Source: Acetofilamentum sp.
Lineage (GTDB): Bacteria; Hydrothermota; 32-111
Assembly: GCA_020721805.1 (NCBI GenBank)
Contig: DYMB01000001.1
Location: 169,261 to 233,260, forward strand
Reading direction: 5' to 3'
Length of the DNA stretch: 64,000 nucleotides
A model generated the notes under the pieces. It was not told where the DNA came from. It did not search any database and saw nothing but the letters and a program-made list of their open reading frames with translations. The position numbers and the translations under genes were made by a program. Positions 20,240-30,711 of this stretch are shown in pieces; position 1 is the stretch's first letter, and every line of letters starts with the position of its first letter.

Positions 20240-22421
20240 GTTGAAAAATCTCTTTTCACAGATTTCCCTTGAGGAAAAAAATTCAATACTTTTTGATAGG
20301 GTAGGTAATTTTACTTTTAACGATTTTAAAAGAAGAGTGAATTCTTATAGCAATTCTCTTATAAATTCTTTCATACTCTCTTACGATTCTGGACCATTTC
20401 TCGAACTTTTACTTCTTTTACAGGAAGAGAAAACTGAAAATAAGAATAAAAAGTTTTCATCCGATTCCTTCAAGATAGTACATCCATCAAAAAAAATGCC
20501 CAAACTTGAATATAGGGAAGGTCAGCATCTGATGGAAGAAAGAATTAAAACTTTGCTTTGTGAGGAAAAAAATATACTGCTTGCACAGGCACCTCCCGGT
20601 ATAGGAAAGACTCTGGCATACATTATCCCGATGGTGGAAAATATTGAAAACAAAAGATTTTTAATTTCAACGAATACGAAAAGTTTACAGGAACAGATCT
20701 TTACAAAAGATATTGAACTTGCATCATACTTTTCAAAAAAAATTTTTTCTGTTCTCAGTATCAAAGGGATTTCAAACTACTTTTGTTTTGCAAAATATTA
20801 TGAAAATATGAATAATTTTCATCCACTTATGAAACTAGCAACTGAGGGTTTTATACAGATGTCAAATACCGGGGATGTGAACTCTTTAAAATTTTTAAAA
20901 GGTATATCATACGATGATATAACATGTGATGCTGAATACTGTCAGGATAAAAATTGTCCATTTTCAAACATATGCTTTTATATTAAAGTTAAAGAAAAAG
21001 CTTTATCATCCTCAATAGTTATAACAAACCATTATTTAACTTTGATCGATCATACCCTTCCAAAAAGTATAATGGGAAATTTTGATATGATAGTTTTTGA
21101 TGAAGCGCACAATCTTGAAAAAGTCATCTCTGATATTTTTTCATATACTCTCGATTTTTTTGAAATTTTTAAACTTTTAAAATATTTCGAAAAAAAGATC
21201 AAAGAGCATTTAAAAAATTTAAAAGATTATTCACTCTCGCCTGAAGCTGTCAATTTTTTTGAACAGATAGGTTCATATATAGCATCGGTTTATGAAAATT
21301 TTGAAACTATCTATCAGAACCTTTTAGATAGATTATCTACCAGTAAAAAGGATAGGGATGTTTATTCAAACTCTTTCTTTGAAAACCTTTCTTTATTTTT
21401 TTTGAAAAATAAACAGTATATTTTTACCATCACCGAATATTGTGAAAAACTTTTAAAAATGTTAAATGAAGAAAAGTTTAAAAATCTTGAAGTAAAACAA
21501 ACTTTTAAATACATTTCAGATAAATTTTCAAAACTTTTTGACATTTTAATAGTTGTTTTTGAAGCTCAGAATGATGACTATTCATTTTTTTATGATTTCA
21601 ACAGAGAGACTAAAAACATCATACTTAACGCTTACCTTGTAAACACTGGAGACCAGTTTGCAGGCTTCTTAAAGAAAAAGGAGAAGAGTTCAATGGTCTT
21701 CACTTCGGCAACACTTAAATCTTATAACGATTTTAAATTCTTTAAAGAGAGAATAGGATTGGATAAAAGTAAAAGGAAATATTTTGAGGATTCATACGAG
21801 TCATCTTTCGATTATAAAAATCAGATGAAAATATTTTGTATAGACAATATGGGAGATCCGAACTCACAAAATTTTCTTGAGAATGTTTCCATTTTCCTTG
21901 AAAATATAGAGAAAAAAATGAAAAAAACTCTTGTTCTTACAACATCCTATCAACAGATAGATTTTTTAAAAAAGAAGTTTGAGGGTTCAAAAAAGTATGT
22001 ATTTCAGGAAAAGGATGGTAACAGTGAAAAATATCTTCTTGAGTATAAAAACAAAAAAAATGGGATTCTTGTTGGAACCAGTACTTTCTGGGAAGGTATA
22101 GATTTGCCAGGGGATCTACTTGAAATACTTATAATTTTAAAAATACCTTTTATCGTCCCCGATGACCCTGTTTATTTGAAAAGATCTGAAAATTTGAAAA
22201 ATCTTGATATGGATCCTTTTTACGATTACTCATTACCATCAGCGATACTCAAACTCAAACAGGGTATTGGAAGGTTGATAAGAAAGAAGGATGATCAGGG
22301 AGAGATCTTTATACTCGATGAAAGAATATTGAAAAAAAAGTATGGTAAAATTATAATTGAAGAGTTTTATGTTAAGCCTGAGATTTTTGATTTTTATAAC
22401 TTTATTGGAATTTTGAAATGA
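20208..22421 (+). CDS. DinG-family ATP-dependent helicase
   Basis: LLAQAPPGIGKTLAYIIPM, VFDEAHNLEK, Cys cluster CDAEYCQDKNCPFSNIC, GTSTFWEGIDLPG; exact start uncertain (in-frame TTGs at 20208 and 20232). Confidence 0.88.
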   Translation: MKRLYRQQLDKLKNLFSQISLEEKNSILFDRVGNFTFNDFKRRVNSYSNSLINSFILSYDSGPFLELLLLLQEEKTENKNKKFSSDSFKIVHPSKKMPKLEYREGQHLMEERIKTLLCEEKNILLAQAPPGIGKTLAYIIPMVENIENKRFLISTNTKSLQEQIFTKDIELASYFSKKIFSVLSIKGISNYFCFAKYYENMNNFHPLMKLATEGFIQMSNTGDVNSLKFLKGISYDDITCDAEYCQDKNCPFSNICFYIKVKEKALSSSIVITNHYLTLIDHTLPKSIMGNFDMIVFDEAHNLEKVISDIFSYTLDFFEIFKLLKYFEKKIKEHLKNLKDYSLSPEAVNFFEQIGSYIASVYENFETIYQNLLDRLSTSKKDRDVYSNSFFENLSLFFLKNKQYIFTITEYCEKLLKMLNEEKFKNLEVKQTFKYISDKFSKLFDILIVVFEAQNDDYSFFYDFNRETKNIILNAYLVNTGDQFAGFLKKKEKSSMVFTSATLKSYNDFKFFKERIGLDKSKRKYFEDSYESSFDYKNQMKIFCIDNMGDPNSQNFLENVSIFLENIEKKMKKTLVLTTSYQQIDFLKKKFEGSKKYVFQEKDGNSEKYLLEYKNKKNGILVGTSTFWEGIDLPGDLLEILIILKIPFIVPDDPVYLKRSENLKNLDMDPFYDYSLPSAILKLKQGIGRLIRKKDDQGEIFILDERILKKKYGKIIIEEFYVKPEIFDFYNFIGILK

Positions 22422-23038
22422 AAATTTTTCTTGTAAGACATGGCGAAAGTGAAGGAAACAGGGATAACAAGTTTAGAGGAAGAGTAGATTACCCTTTAAC
22501 CGATCTTGGAAAGAAACAGGCACAGGATCTTGCAAAATTTTTAGAAGGATTCGATATCGGAAAGATAATTTCAAGTCCACTCAAAAGAGCTCTTCAGACA
22601 GCTCAACCAATTTCAAAGATTAAAAAAATAAGTATACAGGAGGATCAAAACTTTAACAACATAAACCTTGGCATATGGGAAAATTTAACAAAAGATTTTG
22701 TTGAAAAAAATTTTCCAAAAGAATGGGAACTATGGAAGAAAACTCCCGAATATCTTGATGTGGAAGGTATGGAGAAACTTGATGATGTTATGGAGAGGAG
22801 TTGCATAAGATTAAAAGAGATCGTTGAAATATCTTCAACCGATATTCTGATAGTTACCCACAGAGCAGTTTTAAAACCTTTACTGGCAGGTATTTTGAAA
22901 ATTCCAAAACCATATTTCTGGAAGATACATTTCGATCCAGCATCAACAACTATCCTTGAAACAAGGGATGATGATTTTATTTTAAAAAATTTAAACATAA
23001 ACCATTATTTGAGAGAAAATCACTTTGAGTATTTTTAA
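22418..23038 (+). CDS. Histidine phosphatase (phosphoglycerate mutase-like)
   Basis: FLVRHGESEGNRDNKFRGRVDYPLTDLGKKQAQ. Confidence 0.88.
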   Translation: MKIFLVRHGESEGNRDNKFRGRVDYPLTDLGKKQAQDLAKFLEGFDIGKIISSPLKRALQTAQPISKIKKISIQEDQNFNNINLGIWENLTKDFVEKNFPKEWELWKKTPEYLDVEGMEKLDDVMERSCIRLKEIVEISSTDILIVTHRAVLKPLLAGILKIPKPYFWKIHFDPASTTILETRDDDFILKNLNINHYLRENHFEYF

Positions 23039-23072
23039 TTTTAACTCTCATCTTTAAAACCTGAAATTATCT

Positions 23073-25160
23073 ATGAGTAAGAAGAAGAAAAAAGATCAAA
23101 AAGAAACAAGCATAGAAAAGTTTATAAAGAACAGATTAAAAAAGCCATTCACCATAAAAGATATTTTAAAATTTTTAAAGTTTGAGGATAAAAAAAGGAT
23201 CGAAACGATTCTTGAAGAACTTATCAAAAATGGTGAAGTGGTTAAATTGAAAAACAACAAGTATGGTCTATCATCTCAGATGAACATAGTTTCCGGAATC
23301 CTTGATGTAAATCCAAAAGGTTTTGGCTTTGTTATAAGGGATGATCTTCAAGATGATATATTTGTACCGCTTCATCTTATGGGAACAGCACTTGATAAAG
23401 ATAGGGTTCTTGTAAAGATTTTAGGTAAAAGTGATGGGAAAAGAAAAGATGGTAAAATAGTTTCCGTTATTGAAAGGAGGAGCGATAGGATAACTGGTGT
23501 TTTAAAAAGTAGTGGAAAATTTTTCTTCGTTGTTCCAGACGATAAGAAAATTTTAAAAAATATTTTCATTGAAAAGAATAAAAATCTTGACAACCTTATA
23601 GATAAAAGGGTCATAGTTAAATTGAACGATTGGCTTTCACCAAAACTCAATCCAACCGGTGTTATAGAAAGCGAATTAAAATCTCGGAATACTCTCGATC
23701 TGGTAGAAAAGATGATCGTCATAGAAAACAACTTCTTTGATAGTTTTCCGAAAGATGTGATGGAAGAGGTGAAGAGAATAAATTTTAATCCAAAGGATGA
23801 TATTGATAGAAGGATCGATCTGAGGGATAAAAATATTTTTACCATAGATCCGGTTAACGCCAAAGATTTTGATGATGCTGTTTCTATCAATATCAGGGGA
23901 GAAAAAATAGTCCTTGGCGTTCACATAGCTGATGTATCATATTTTGTTAAAGAAAACTCAAGTATCGAAAAAGAGGCTATGAAAAGGGGAACCAGTCTTT
24001 ATCTTGTCACAAAAAATGTCCCGATGTTACCCGAAAAATTATCAAACGATCTGTGTTCTTTAAAACCTTATGAGGAGAGATATACCATAACATGTGAAGT
24101 TATTTTCAACAAAGATTATGATATAGAAAATTATCAAATTTACCCTTCCGTTATAAAAAGTAAAAGAAGGTTCACTTACGATGAGGTTGAAAAGATTCTT
24201 AATTCAAAAGGATCGGATCCTTTTTATAAAGATATTTTTTTAATGGATAAACTTTCAAAAGAACTCACGAAAAAAAGTTTTTTTGATGGTAGGATAGATT
24301 TCGATATTCCTGAGGTTGAAATCACCTTAACTGATGATGGAAGGATAAAAACTATACAGGAAAAGAAAAGGTTAAGTTCACATAAACTTATCGAAAACTT
24401 TATGATAGTTGCAAATACTATGGTATCAAAATATCTTACTGAGAATTGTAAGGTTACGATATATAGAACACATGAAAAACCAGATTTTGAAAAACTTCAA
24501 CATTTAAAAATGGTTTTAAAGTATTACAATATAAATCTAAAAAAAATTGATGGCAAAGAGTTACAGAGTATTATTGAAAAGAGCAAAAACAAAGAGTATG
24601 GTTTCATAGTTAGAGAACTGATTTTAAGATCGATGATGAAAGCAAAATATACTACAAAAAATTCTGGACATTATGGACTCGGTTTAAAATATTATACACA
24701 TTTCACATCTCCGATAAGAAGATTCCCGGATCTTATCGTTCACAGACAAATTAGAACCATTTTTGAAAAAAAATATCCTCTGGTTTACGATTTTGAACAT
24801 ATTGCAAAAAACTCAACTGAGAGGGAAATAGCCGCCGAAAAAGCGGAAAGGATGGCATACGATGCAGCTAAACTTTACTATATAAAAGAGAATAGAAAAA
24901 AATTTTATGATGGTGTTGTAACATCGATAACACCTTTTGGATTATTTATCCAACTTAAGGATCTTTACATAGATGGTCTTGTAAGGTACAGGGATATTGA
25001 GGATGATTATTACAGAGTTTGTGATGATGAGGTTTCGATATATGGTGTAAACACAAAAAGGATAATATCGTTAGGGGATAAAGTGAGGGTAAAGATTTTA
25101 AATGTAATTCCTGAAAAGATGATGCTCGACTTAAAGATCGAAAAGATTTTGAAAAAATAA
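23073..25160 (+). CDS. rnr: Ribonuclease R
   Basis: RNB core TIDPVNAKDFDDAVS, HYGLGLKYYTHFTSPIRRFPDLIVHRQI, C-terminal S1 domain. Confidence 0.92.
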   Translation: MSKKKKKDQKETSIEKFIKNRLKKPFTIKDILKFLKFEDKKRIETILEELIKNGEVVKLKNNKYGLSSQMNIVSGILDVNPKGFGFVIRDDLQDDIFVPLHLMGTALDKDRVLVKILGKSDGKRKDGKIVSVIERRSDRITGVLKSSGKFFFVVPDDKKILKNIFIEKNKNLDNLIDKRVIVKLNDWLSPKLNPTGVIESELKSRNTLDLVEKMIVIENNFFDSFPKDVMEEVKRINFNPKDDIDRRIDLRDKNIFTIDPVNAKDFDDAVSINIRGEKIVLGVHIADVSYFVKENSSIEKEAMKRGTSLYLVTKNVPMLPEKLSNDLCSLKPYEERYTITCEVIFNKDYDIENYQIYPSVIKSKRRFTYDEVEKILNSKGSDPFYKDIFLMDKLSKELTKKSFFDGRIDFDIPEVEITLTDDGRIKTIQEKKRLSSHKLIENFMIVANTMVSKYLTENCKVTIYRTHEKPDFEKLQHLKMVLKYYNINLKKIDGKELQSIIEKSKNKEYGFIVRELILRSMMKAKYTTKNSGHYGLGLKYYTHFTSPIRRFPDLIVHRQIRTIFEKKYPLVYDFEHIAKNSTEREIAAEKAERMAYDAAKLYYIKENRKKFYDGVVTSITPFGLFIQLKDLYIDGLVRYRDIEDDYYRVCDDEVSIYGVNTKRIISLGDKVRVKILNVIPEKMMLDLKIEKILKK

Positions 25161-25173
25161 TGATGGAGGAAAA

Positions 25174-26616
25174 ATGAAAGATGGATTAACTTTTGATGAT
25201 GTTCTTCTTGTACCAAAATATTCTGAAGTATTACCTAAGGATGTTGTTTTAAAAACAAAAATTACAAAAAATATTTCATTAAACATACCGATAGTATCTG
25301 CAGCGATGGACACAGTTACAGAGAGTTCTATGGCTATAGAGATGGCAAAGAGTGGAGGTATCGGAATAATTCATAAAAATATGCCTATCGAAAAACAATC
25401 CGAAGAGATAAAAAAGGTAAAAAGATATGAATCTGGAATGATACTGGATCCCTTGACAATTTATCCTGATCAAACTATAGGGGAAGCGAAAAAGCTTATG
25501 GAAGAGTATAATATTTCAGGTTTACCTGTCGTTGAAAAAAATAATAAACTTGTTGGTATTCTCACGAAAAGGGATATAATTTTTGAAAAAAATTTGAATT
25601 TGAAAGTTTCTGAAAGGATGACTTCGAAACAACTTGTGGTTGCCAGTAAAGGAGTGACACACAAGAAAGCTAAAGAGATTTTCAGGGAAAAAAGGATAGA
25701 AAAACTCCCGATCGTCGATGGGGATAACATTCTTATAGGTATGATAACGATAAAAGATATTTTAAATATCGTTGAACATCCACTGGCTTGTAAAGATAAT
25801 TTCGGAAGGTTACGAGTTGGAGCGGCAATTGGAGTTTCTGCTGATTCTTTGAAAAGAGCAGAAAAATTGATAGAATCCGATGTCGATCTTCTTGTGATAG
25901 ATTCAGCCCATGGAGATTCTAAAAATATCATTTCTTTTATAAAGGAGATTAAGAAAAAATTTAAAATAGATGTCATAGCAGGGAATGTTGCAACAATGGA
26001 TGGTGCAAAACATATTGCTGATGCTGGAGCTGATGGAATAAAGGTTGGAATAGGTCCAGGTTCAATATGTACAACAAGAGTCATAGCGGGAGTTGGTGTT
26101 CCACAACTGACAGCCATAATGGAAGTCAAAAATATAACAAAAGGGTATAAAATACCACTGATAGCCGATGGAGGTATAGTCTATTCAGGAGATATAGTGA
26201 AAGCCCTCGCTGCTGGAGCCGATCTTGTGATGATAGGTGGTTTACTCGCTGGAACTGATGAGGCCCCTGGAGAGACTGTTATAATGGATGGTAGAAAATA
26301 TAAAGTTTACAGGGGAATGGGGTCAATAGATGCAATGTTGGCCGGTTCCAAAGATAGATATTTCCAGGAGGAAGAATCAAAACTTGTTCCAGAAGGTATA
26401 GTTGCAAGGGTTCCCTATAAAGGAAGAGTATCCGAAATTCTTTTTCAACTTGTTGGTGGAATAAAATCCGGTATGGGTTACTGCGGGTCAAAGGACATAG
26501 AGGAATTACAGAAAAATGCTGAATTCATAAAAATATCCTTTTCAACTATAAAAGAGAACCATCCCCATAATGTTATAATTTCCAAAGAGGCTCCAAATTA
26601 TGAAGGACCAAAATGA
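25174..26616 (+). CDS. guaB: IMP dehydrogenase
   Basis: [13 protein letters not shown] pair, [30 protein letters not shown]. Confidence 0.96.
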   Translation: MKDGLTFDDVLLVPKYSEVLPKDVVLKTKITKNISLNIPIVSAAMDTVTESSMAIEMAKSGGIGIIHKNMPIEKQSEEIKKVKRYESGMILDPLTIYPDQTIGEAKKLMEEYNISGLPVVEKNNKLVGILTKRDIIFEKNLNLKVSERMTSKQLVVASKGVTHKKAKEIFREKRIEKLPIVDGDNILIGMITIKDILNIVEHPLACKDNFGRLRVGAAIGVSADSLKRAEKLIESDVDLLVIDSAHGDSKNIISFIKEIKKKFKIDVIAGNVATMDGAKHIADAGADGIKVGIGPGSICTTRVIAGVGVPQLTAIMEVKNITKGYKIPLIADGGIVYSGDIVKALAAGADLVMIGGLLAGTDEAPGETVIMDGRKYKVYRGMGSIDAMLAGSKDRYFQEEESKLVPEGIVARVPYKGRVSEILFQLVGGIKSGMGYCGSKDIEELQKNAEFIKISFSTIKENHPHNVIISKEAPNYEGPK

Positions 26617-26680
26617 TGTTTTCAATTACCGGCTAATTTTTTTAATTGATTTTTCTTTTTTTTAGTTTACAATAAAACCA

Positions 26681-26753
26681 GATCTGAGGTTGATGTTTTT
26701 CATAAACCGAGGATCCAAAAAAACTGAGGACAAGATATTTTAAGTCCGAGGAG
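26681..26753 (+). promoter_or_regulatory. Candidate structured 5' leader: two tandem hairpins with CTGAGG-stem-CCGAGGA cores; the second includes the Shine-Dalgarno
   Basis: CTGAGG at 26684 and 26724; CCGAGGA at 26707 and 26746; GGTT/AACC and GGAC/GTCC stems; GAGGAG SD 5 nt before ATG 26759. Confidence 0.55.
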
Positions 26754-26758
26754 AAACA

Positions 26759-27034
26759 ATGGAACAAAAAAATGAAAAAAGATTAAGGATTGGGATAGTA
26801 GGTATTATTGTTGAAAATAGAAATGAAGTATCCCGTGTAGTTAACCAGATTTTAACAGATTATGGATATATAATAAAGGGAAGGATGGGCCTACCAAATT
26901 TAACTGAAAATTTCTGTGCCATATCTTTGATTGTTGAAGGAACAAATGAAGATGTTGGTGCGATGACAGGAAAACTTGGAAGAATAAAGGGAGTTAAAGT
27001 TTCATCCACTTTTATAAAAAAGGAGAAATTATGA
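26759..27034 (+). CDS. TM1266-family putative iron-only hydrogenase system regulator
   Basis: 91-aa ACT-like protein (RIGIVGIIVENRNEVSRVVNQILTDYGYIIKGRMGLP) directly before hydG. Confidence 0.88.
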   Translation: MEQKNEKRLRIGIVGIIVENRNEVSRVVNQILTDYGYIIKGRMGLPNLTENFCAISLIVEGTNEDVGAMTGKLGRIKGVKVSSTFIKKEKL

Positions 27035-28428
27035 ACCAAACTAACGATTTTATTGACCAGGAATATCTTGATGATCTCATAAAATCAAATAAAAAACCTT
27101 CAAAAAACGAAGTGATTGAAGTTTTAAAGAAGGGAGAAGAGAAGAAGGGTCTTTCTGTTGAGGATGTTTTTGTCCTTTTACAGAATGATGATCCGGAACT
27201 GACAGAAGAGATGTTTTCTCTTGCATTGAAGATAAAAAAGGAAATCTATGGAAACAGGCTTGTAATATTTGCTCCACTTTATGTTACAAATGTTTGTGCA
27301 AATGTTTGTGACTATTGTGGGTTTCGTGCAGACAATAAAGAGTTGAACAGACGAACTCTTAGTATCGATGAATTGAAAGAGGAAGTTAAAATTCTTGAAG
27401 AAGAAGGACATAAAAGAATCTTAATGGTTTACGGTGAACACCCTAAATTTAAAGTTGACTGGATAAAAGAGACCATACTTACAGCATATTCGGTAAAATC
27501 TGGTAATGGAGAGATAAGAAGGATAAATGTTAACAGTGCTCCAATGGATACGGAAGATTTTAAAATATTGAAAAGTTCAGGTATAGGTACCTATCAATGT
27601 TTTCAGGAAACATACCATAGAAAGACTTACGAAAAGGTTCATCTTAAGGGTAAAAAAAGGGATTATATTTACAGACTCTATGCTCTCCATAGAGCACAGG
27701 AAGCGGGAATAGATGATGTAGCGATGGGTGTTTTATTTGGACTTTATGATTACAGGTTTGAAGTTATGGCTTTAATACAACATGCTATGCAACTTGAAAA
27801 AGTTTTTGGAGTTGGCCCACATACGATATCTTTTCCAAGAATCGAACCTGCTCTTGGTGCACCTCTTTCAAAACATCCACCGTTTCAGGTAAAGGATAAG
27901 GATTTTAAAAAGATTGTATCAATATTAAGGATAGCGGTTCCATATACCGGACTCATTCTTACAACAAGGGAAAAAGCAGATTTTAGAAGAGAACTTTTTC
28001 AACTGGGGGTATCACAGATAAGCGCAGGTTCAAGAACATACCCGGGTGCATACCATGATGCTAAAACTAATAAACCTGATATGCAACAGTTTACTATAGG
28101 TGATACAAGATCTCTTGATGAGGTAATATTTGATATAGCATCACACGGTTATATTCCCTCTTTTTGTACTTCATGTTATAGAAGTGGAAGAACAGGATCA
28201 CATTTTATGAGTGAAGCCAAGGGAGGTCATATACATACATTCTGTCAGCCAAATGCTATTTTAACCTTTATAGAATATTTACAGGATTATGCATCACTTC
28301 AAACCAGAGAAGTAGGATTCAAATTTGTTGAAAAAGAGATAGAGAAGATGGAGGAAACGATTTTAAAGAAAAATTTTATTCAAAAAGTGAATGAGACTAA
28401 AGAGGGGAAGAGGGATCTGTATTTTTGA
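27031..28428 (+). CDS. hydG: [FeFe] hydrogenase maturase HydG (radical SAM)
   Basis: CANVCDYCGF radical SAM motif, QCFQETYHRKTYEKVH, C-terminal CTSCYRSGRTG. Confidence 0.95.
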   Translation: MNQTNDFIDQEYLDDLIKSNKKPSKNEVIEVLKKGEEKKGLSVEDVFVLLQNDDPELTEEMFSLALKIKKEIYGNRLVIFAPLYVTNVCANVCDYCGFRADNKELNRRTLSIDELKEEVKILEEEGHKRILMVYGEHPKFKVDWIKETILTAYSVKSGNGEIRRINVNSAPMDTEDFKILKSSGIGTYQCFQETYHRKTYEKVHLKGKKRDYIYRLYALHRAQEAGIDDVAMGVLFGLYDYRFEVMALIQHAMQLEKVFGVGPHTISFPRIEPALGAPLSKHPPFQVKDKDFKKIVSILRIAVPYTGLILTTREKADFRRELFQLGVSQISAGSRTYPGAYHDAKTNKPDMQQFTIGDTRSLDEVIFDIASHGYIPSFCTSCYRSGRTGSHFMSEAKGGHIHTFCQPNAILTFIEYLQDYASLQTREVGFKFVEKEIEKMEETILKKNFIQKVNETKEGKRDLYF

Positions 28429-28437
28429 GGAGTTTTT

Positions 28438-29676
28438 ATGAAAAAAGAACTCATATCGATGGCTCCACATATAGGAATTTTTGGGAAAAGAAATGTTGGC
28501 AAATCATCACTTATAAACAGTATTACAGGTCAAAATATAGCAATAGTATCAGATATCCCCGGCACAACAACGGATCCTGTTGGTAAAAGGATGGAAATAT
28601 TGCCACTTGGTCCTGTTTATATTGTTGACACTGCTGGAATAGATGATGAAGGTGAACTGGGAAAAGAGAGGGTAAAAAAATCTCTTGAGGTTTTGGGGAA
28701 AACTGATCTGGTAATCCTTGTTTCAACATACTCAACTTTCAACGATTTTGATAAAAAATTCATTGGGAGTATGAAAAAGAGAAATGAAAAGATACTTGTC
28801 GTTTTTTCAAAAATGGACATTGAAAAAAACGATTCAAAGGTTATGGAATGGTTAAAAGAGAATAAAGTTAAATATATTGAGGTTTCATCAAAAACTGGTG
28901 AAAACATATCAAAACTTAGAGAAAAAATAGCTTCATTGTTGGAAGAAGTTATAACATCCGATGTTATAATAAGAGATCTGGTAGGAAAGAATGATATCGT
29001 TGTTCATGTTATTCCAATAGATTCAGCCGCTCCAAAGGGAAGAGTGATATTGCCACAGGAGCAGGTATTGAGGGATGCGCTTGATGCAAACTCTATTTCC
29101 ATAGTTGTTCAGGATACTCAACTTGAAGAAAGTTTAAAAGTTTTGCATAGGAAACCAAAACTGGTTATCACAGATTCACAGGTGGTTGATCTTGTCTCAA
29201 AAGTAGTACCTAAAGATATTGATATAACTACATACTCTATACTTTTTTCAAGACTCAAAGGTGATCTTGTTGAGTATGTAAGGGGATTGCAGGTTTTGAA
29301 AAAATTAAAGGATGGTGACAAAATTTTTCTCGCTGAAGCGTGTACACACCATACACAATATGATGATATAGGAAGGGTTAAATTACCAGCCTGGATAGAA
29401 AAATATACGGGCAAAAAGTTAAATTTTATTATGAATCCTGGTGTAATGATACATAAGGATATTTCAGATTCAAAACTGATTATACTTTGTGGGAATTGTA
29501 TGATTAACAGAAAGGAGGTTCTATCAAGAATTTTAAAAGCAAAAGAAGAGAATATCCCCGTTACAAACTATGGTGTTATAATATCACATATACACAACGC
29601 GTTAAATAGAACCATAAAAGTTTTTAAAGATGCTTACGATGAGTATATAAAAAGTTTTCCGGAGTCTGGATGCTAA
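28438..29676 (+). CDS. hydF: [FeFe] hydrogenase H-cluster maturation GTPase HydF
   Basis: GKRNVGKSSLINSITGQ, DTAGIDDEGELG, cluster ligands EACTHH...CGNC. Confidence 0.95.
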   Translation: MKKELISMAPHIGIFGKRNVGKSSLINSITGQNIAIVSDIPGTTTDPVGKRMEILPLGPVYIVDTAGIDDEGELGKERVKKSLEVLGKTDLVILVSTYSTFNDFDKKFIGSMKKRNEKILVVFSKMDIEKNDSKVMEWLKENKVKYIEVSSKTGENISKLREKIASLLEEVITSDVIIRDLVGKNDIVVHVIPIDSAAPKGRVILPQEQVLRDALDANSISIVVQDTQLEESLKVLHRKPKLVITDSQVVDLVSKVVPKDIDITTYSILFSRLKGDLVEYVRGLQVLKKLKDGDKIFLAEACTHHTQYDDIGRVKLPAWIEKYTGKKLNFIMNPGVMIHKDISDSKLIILCGNCMINRKEVLSRILKAKEENIPVTNYGVIISHIHNALNRTIKVFKDAYDEYIKSFPESGC

Positions 29677-30668
29677 ATTATAGTTTTAAAAACCTTGTTC
29701 ATCTTTTGGAGTCTAAAAATGAAGAACATTTGAATTTAAGAAAAAAAGCCAACCAACTAACAGAAAAAATTTTTGGAAAAAAGGTTTTTTTAAGAGGTAT
29801 TATAGAATTTTCAAACATATGTAGAAAAGATTGTCTATATTGTGGTATAAGAAAAAGCAACAAAAATCTTGTCAGGTATTTTATTAAAAAAGAGGATATA
29901 AAAGAGATAATAAAGAATAGTTATCAGGATGGTTTCAGAACTATAGTTTTACAGAGCGGGGAAGTCGAGATCTTTGATAGAGATATAACAGAAATTATCG
30001 AATTTACCAGGAAAAATTTTGATATGGCGATAACCCTATCTCTTGGGGAAAGAAAGAGAAAAGTTTACGAAGAGTGGAAAAAAGCAGGTGCGGATAGATA
30101 TCTTTTAAGGATAGAAACCACAAACAGGGAACTCTTTAAAAGACTTCATCCAGATGATGATTTTGATAACAGGTTAAGATCTCTGCTTTACCTAAAAGAA
30201 CTCGGTTATGAAACTGGAACAGGTGTTATGATAGGTTTACCAGGACAAACATATGAGGATCTTGCAAAGGATATTCTCTTTTTTAAAATTTATGATTTCG
30301 ATATGCTTGGAGTTGGTCCATTTTTACCTTCTTTTGAAACACCTTTAAAAAATGAAAAAAAACCAGATTTTGAACTCGTATTAAATTTCCTTGCACTTTT
30401 AAGACTCATTACGGGAAATACTAATATTCCAGCAACAACATCCATGGCAACACTTGATAAGAAAGGCAGAGAAAAGGCTTTAAATAGTGGGGCGAATGTT
30501 ATAATGCTAAATTATACCCCTGCACAATATAGACATATGTATCAACTTTATGATGAAAAGATCTGTTTGAGGGAAGATGAAAAAAATACCTTTAAGTTAA
30601 CTGAAAATGTTGTAAGAAGAGCAGGAAAAATACTTGTTGACGAGAAAGGGGATAGGGTGAAGTTATAA
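29670..30668 (+). CDS. hydE: [FeFe] hydrogenase maturase HydE (radical SAM)
   Basis: NICRKDCLYCGIRKSN, VLQSGE, GVGPFLPS, NLTPxxYR-like MLNYTPAQYRHMYQLYD. Confidence 0.93.
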   Translation: MLNYSFKNLVHLLESKNEEHLNLRKKANQLTEKIFGKKVFLRGIIEFSNICRKDCLYCGIRKSNKNLVRYFIKKEDIKEIIKNSYQDGFRTIVLQSGEVEIFDRDITEIIEFTRKNFDMAITLSLGERKRKVYEEWKKAGADRYLLRIETTNRELFKRLHPDDDFDNRLRSLLYLKELGYETGTGVMIGLPGQTYEDLAKDILFFKIYDFDMLGVGPFLPSFETPLKNEKKPDFELVLNFLALLRLITGNTNIPATTSMATLDKKGREKALNSGANVIMLNYTPAQYRHMYQLYDEKICLREDEKNTFKLTENVVRRAGKILVDEKGDRVKL

Positions 30669-30675
30669 AAAAAAG

Positions 30676-30703
30676 TTTACATAGAAATATTTTTTGATAT
30701 AAT
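30676..30703 (+). promoter_or_regulatory. Sigma70-type promoter immediately upstream of ATG 30712
   Basis: TTTACA (30676-30681), 16 bp, TATAAT (30698-30703); ATG 8 nt further. Confidence 0.55.
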
Positions 30704-30711
30704 ATAATCCT

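Noticed and set aside
23372-23890. 172-aa minus-strand ORF antisense to rnr
   Set aside because: Shadow ORF, low complexity (LLSIT/SFLFPSLL).
25470-26129. 219-aa minus-strand ORF antisense to guaB
   Set aside because: Ser/Pro/Ile-rich low-complexity product opposite a strongly conserved gene; no SD or recognisable motif.
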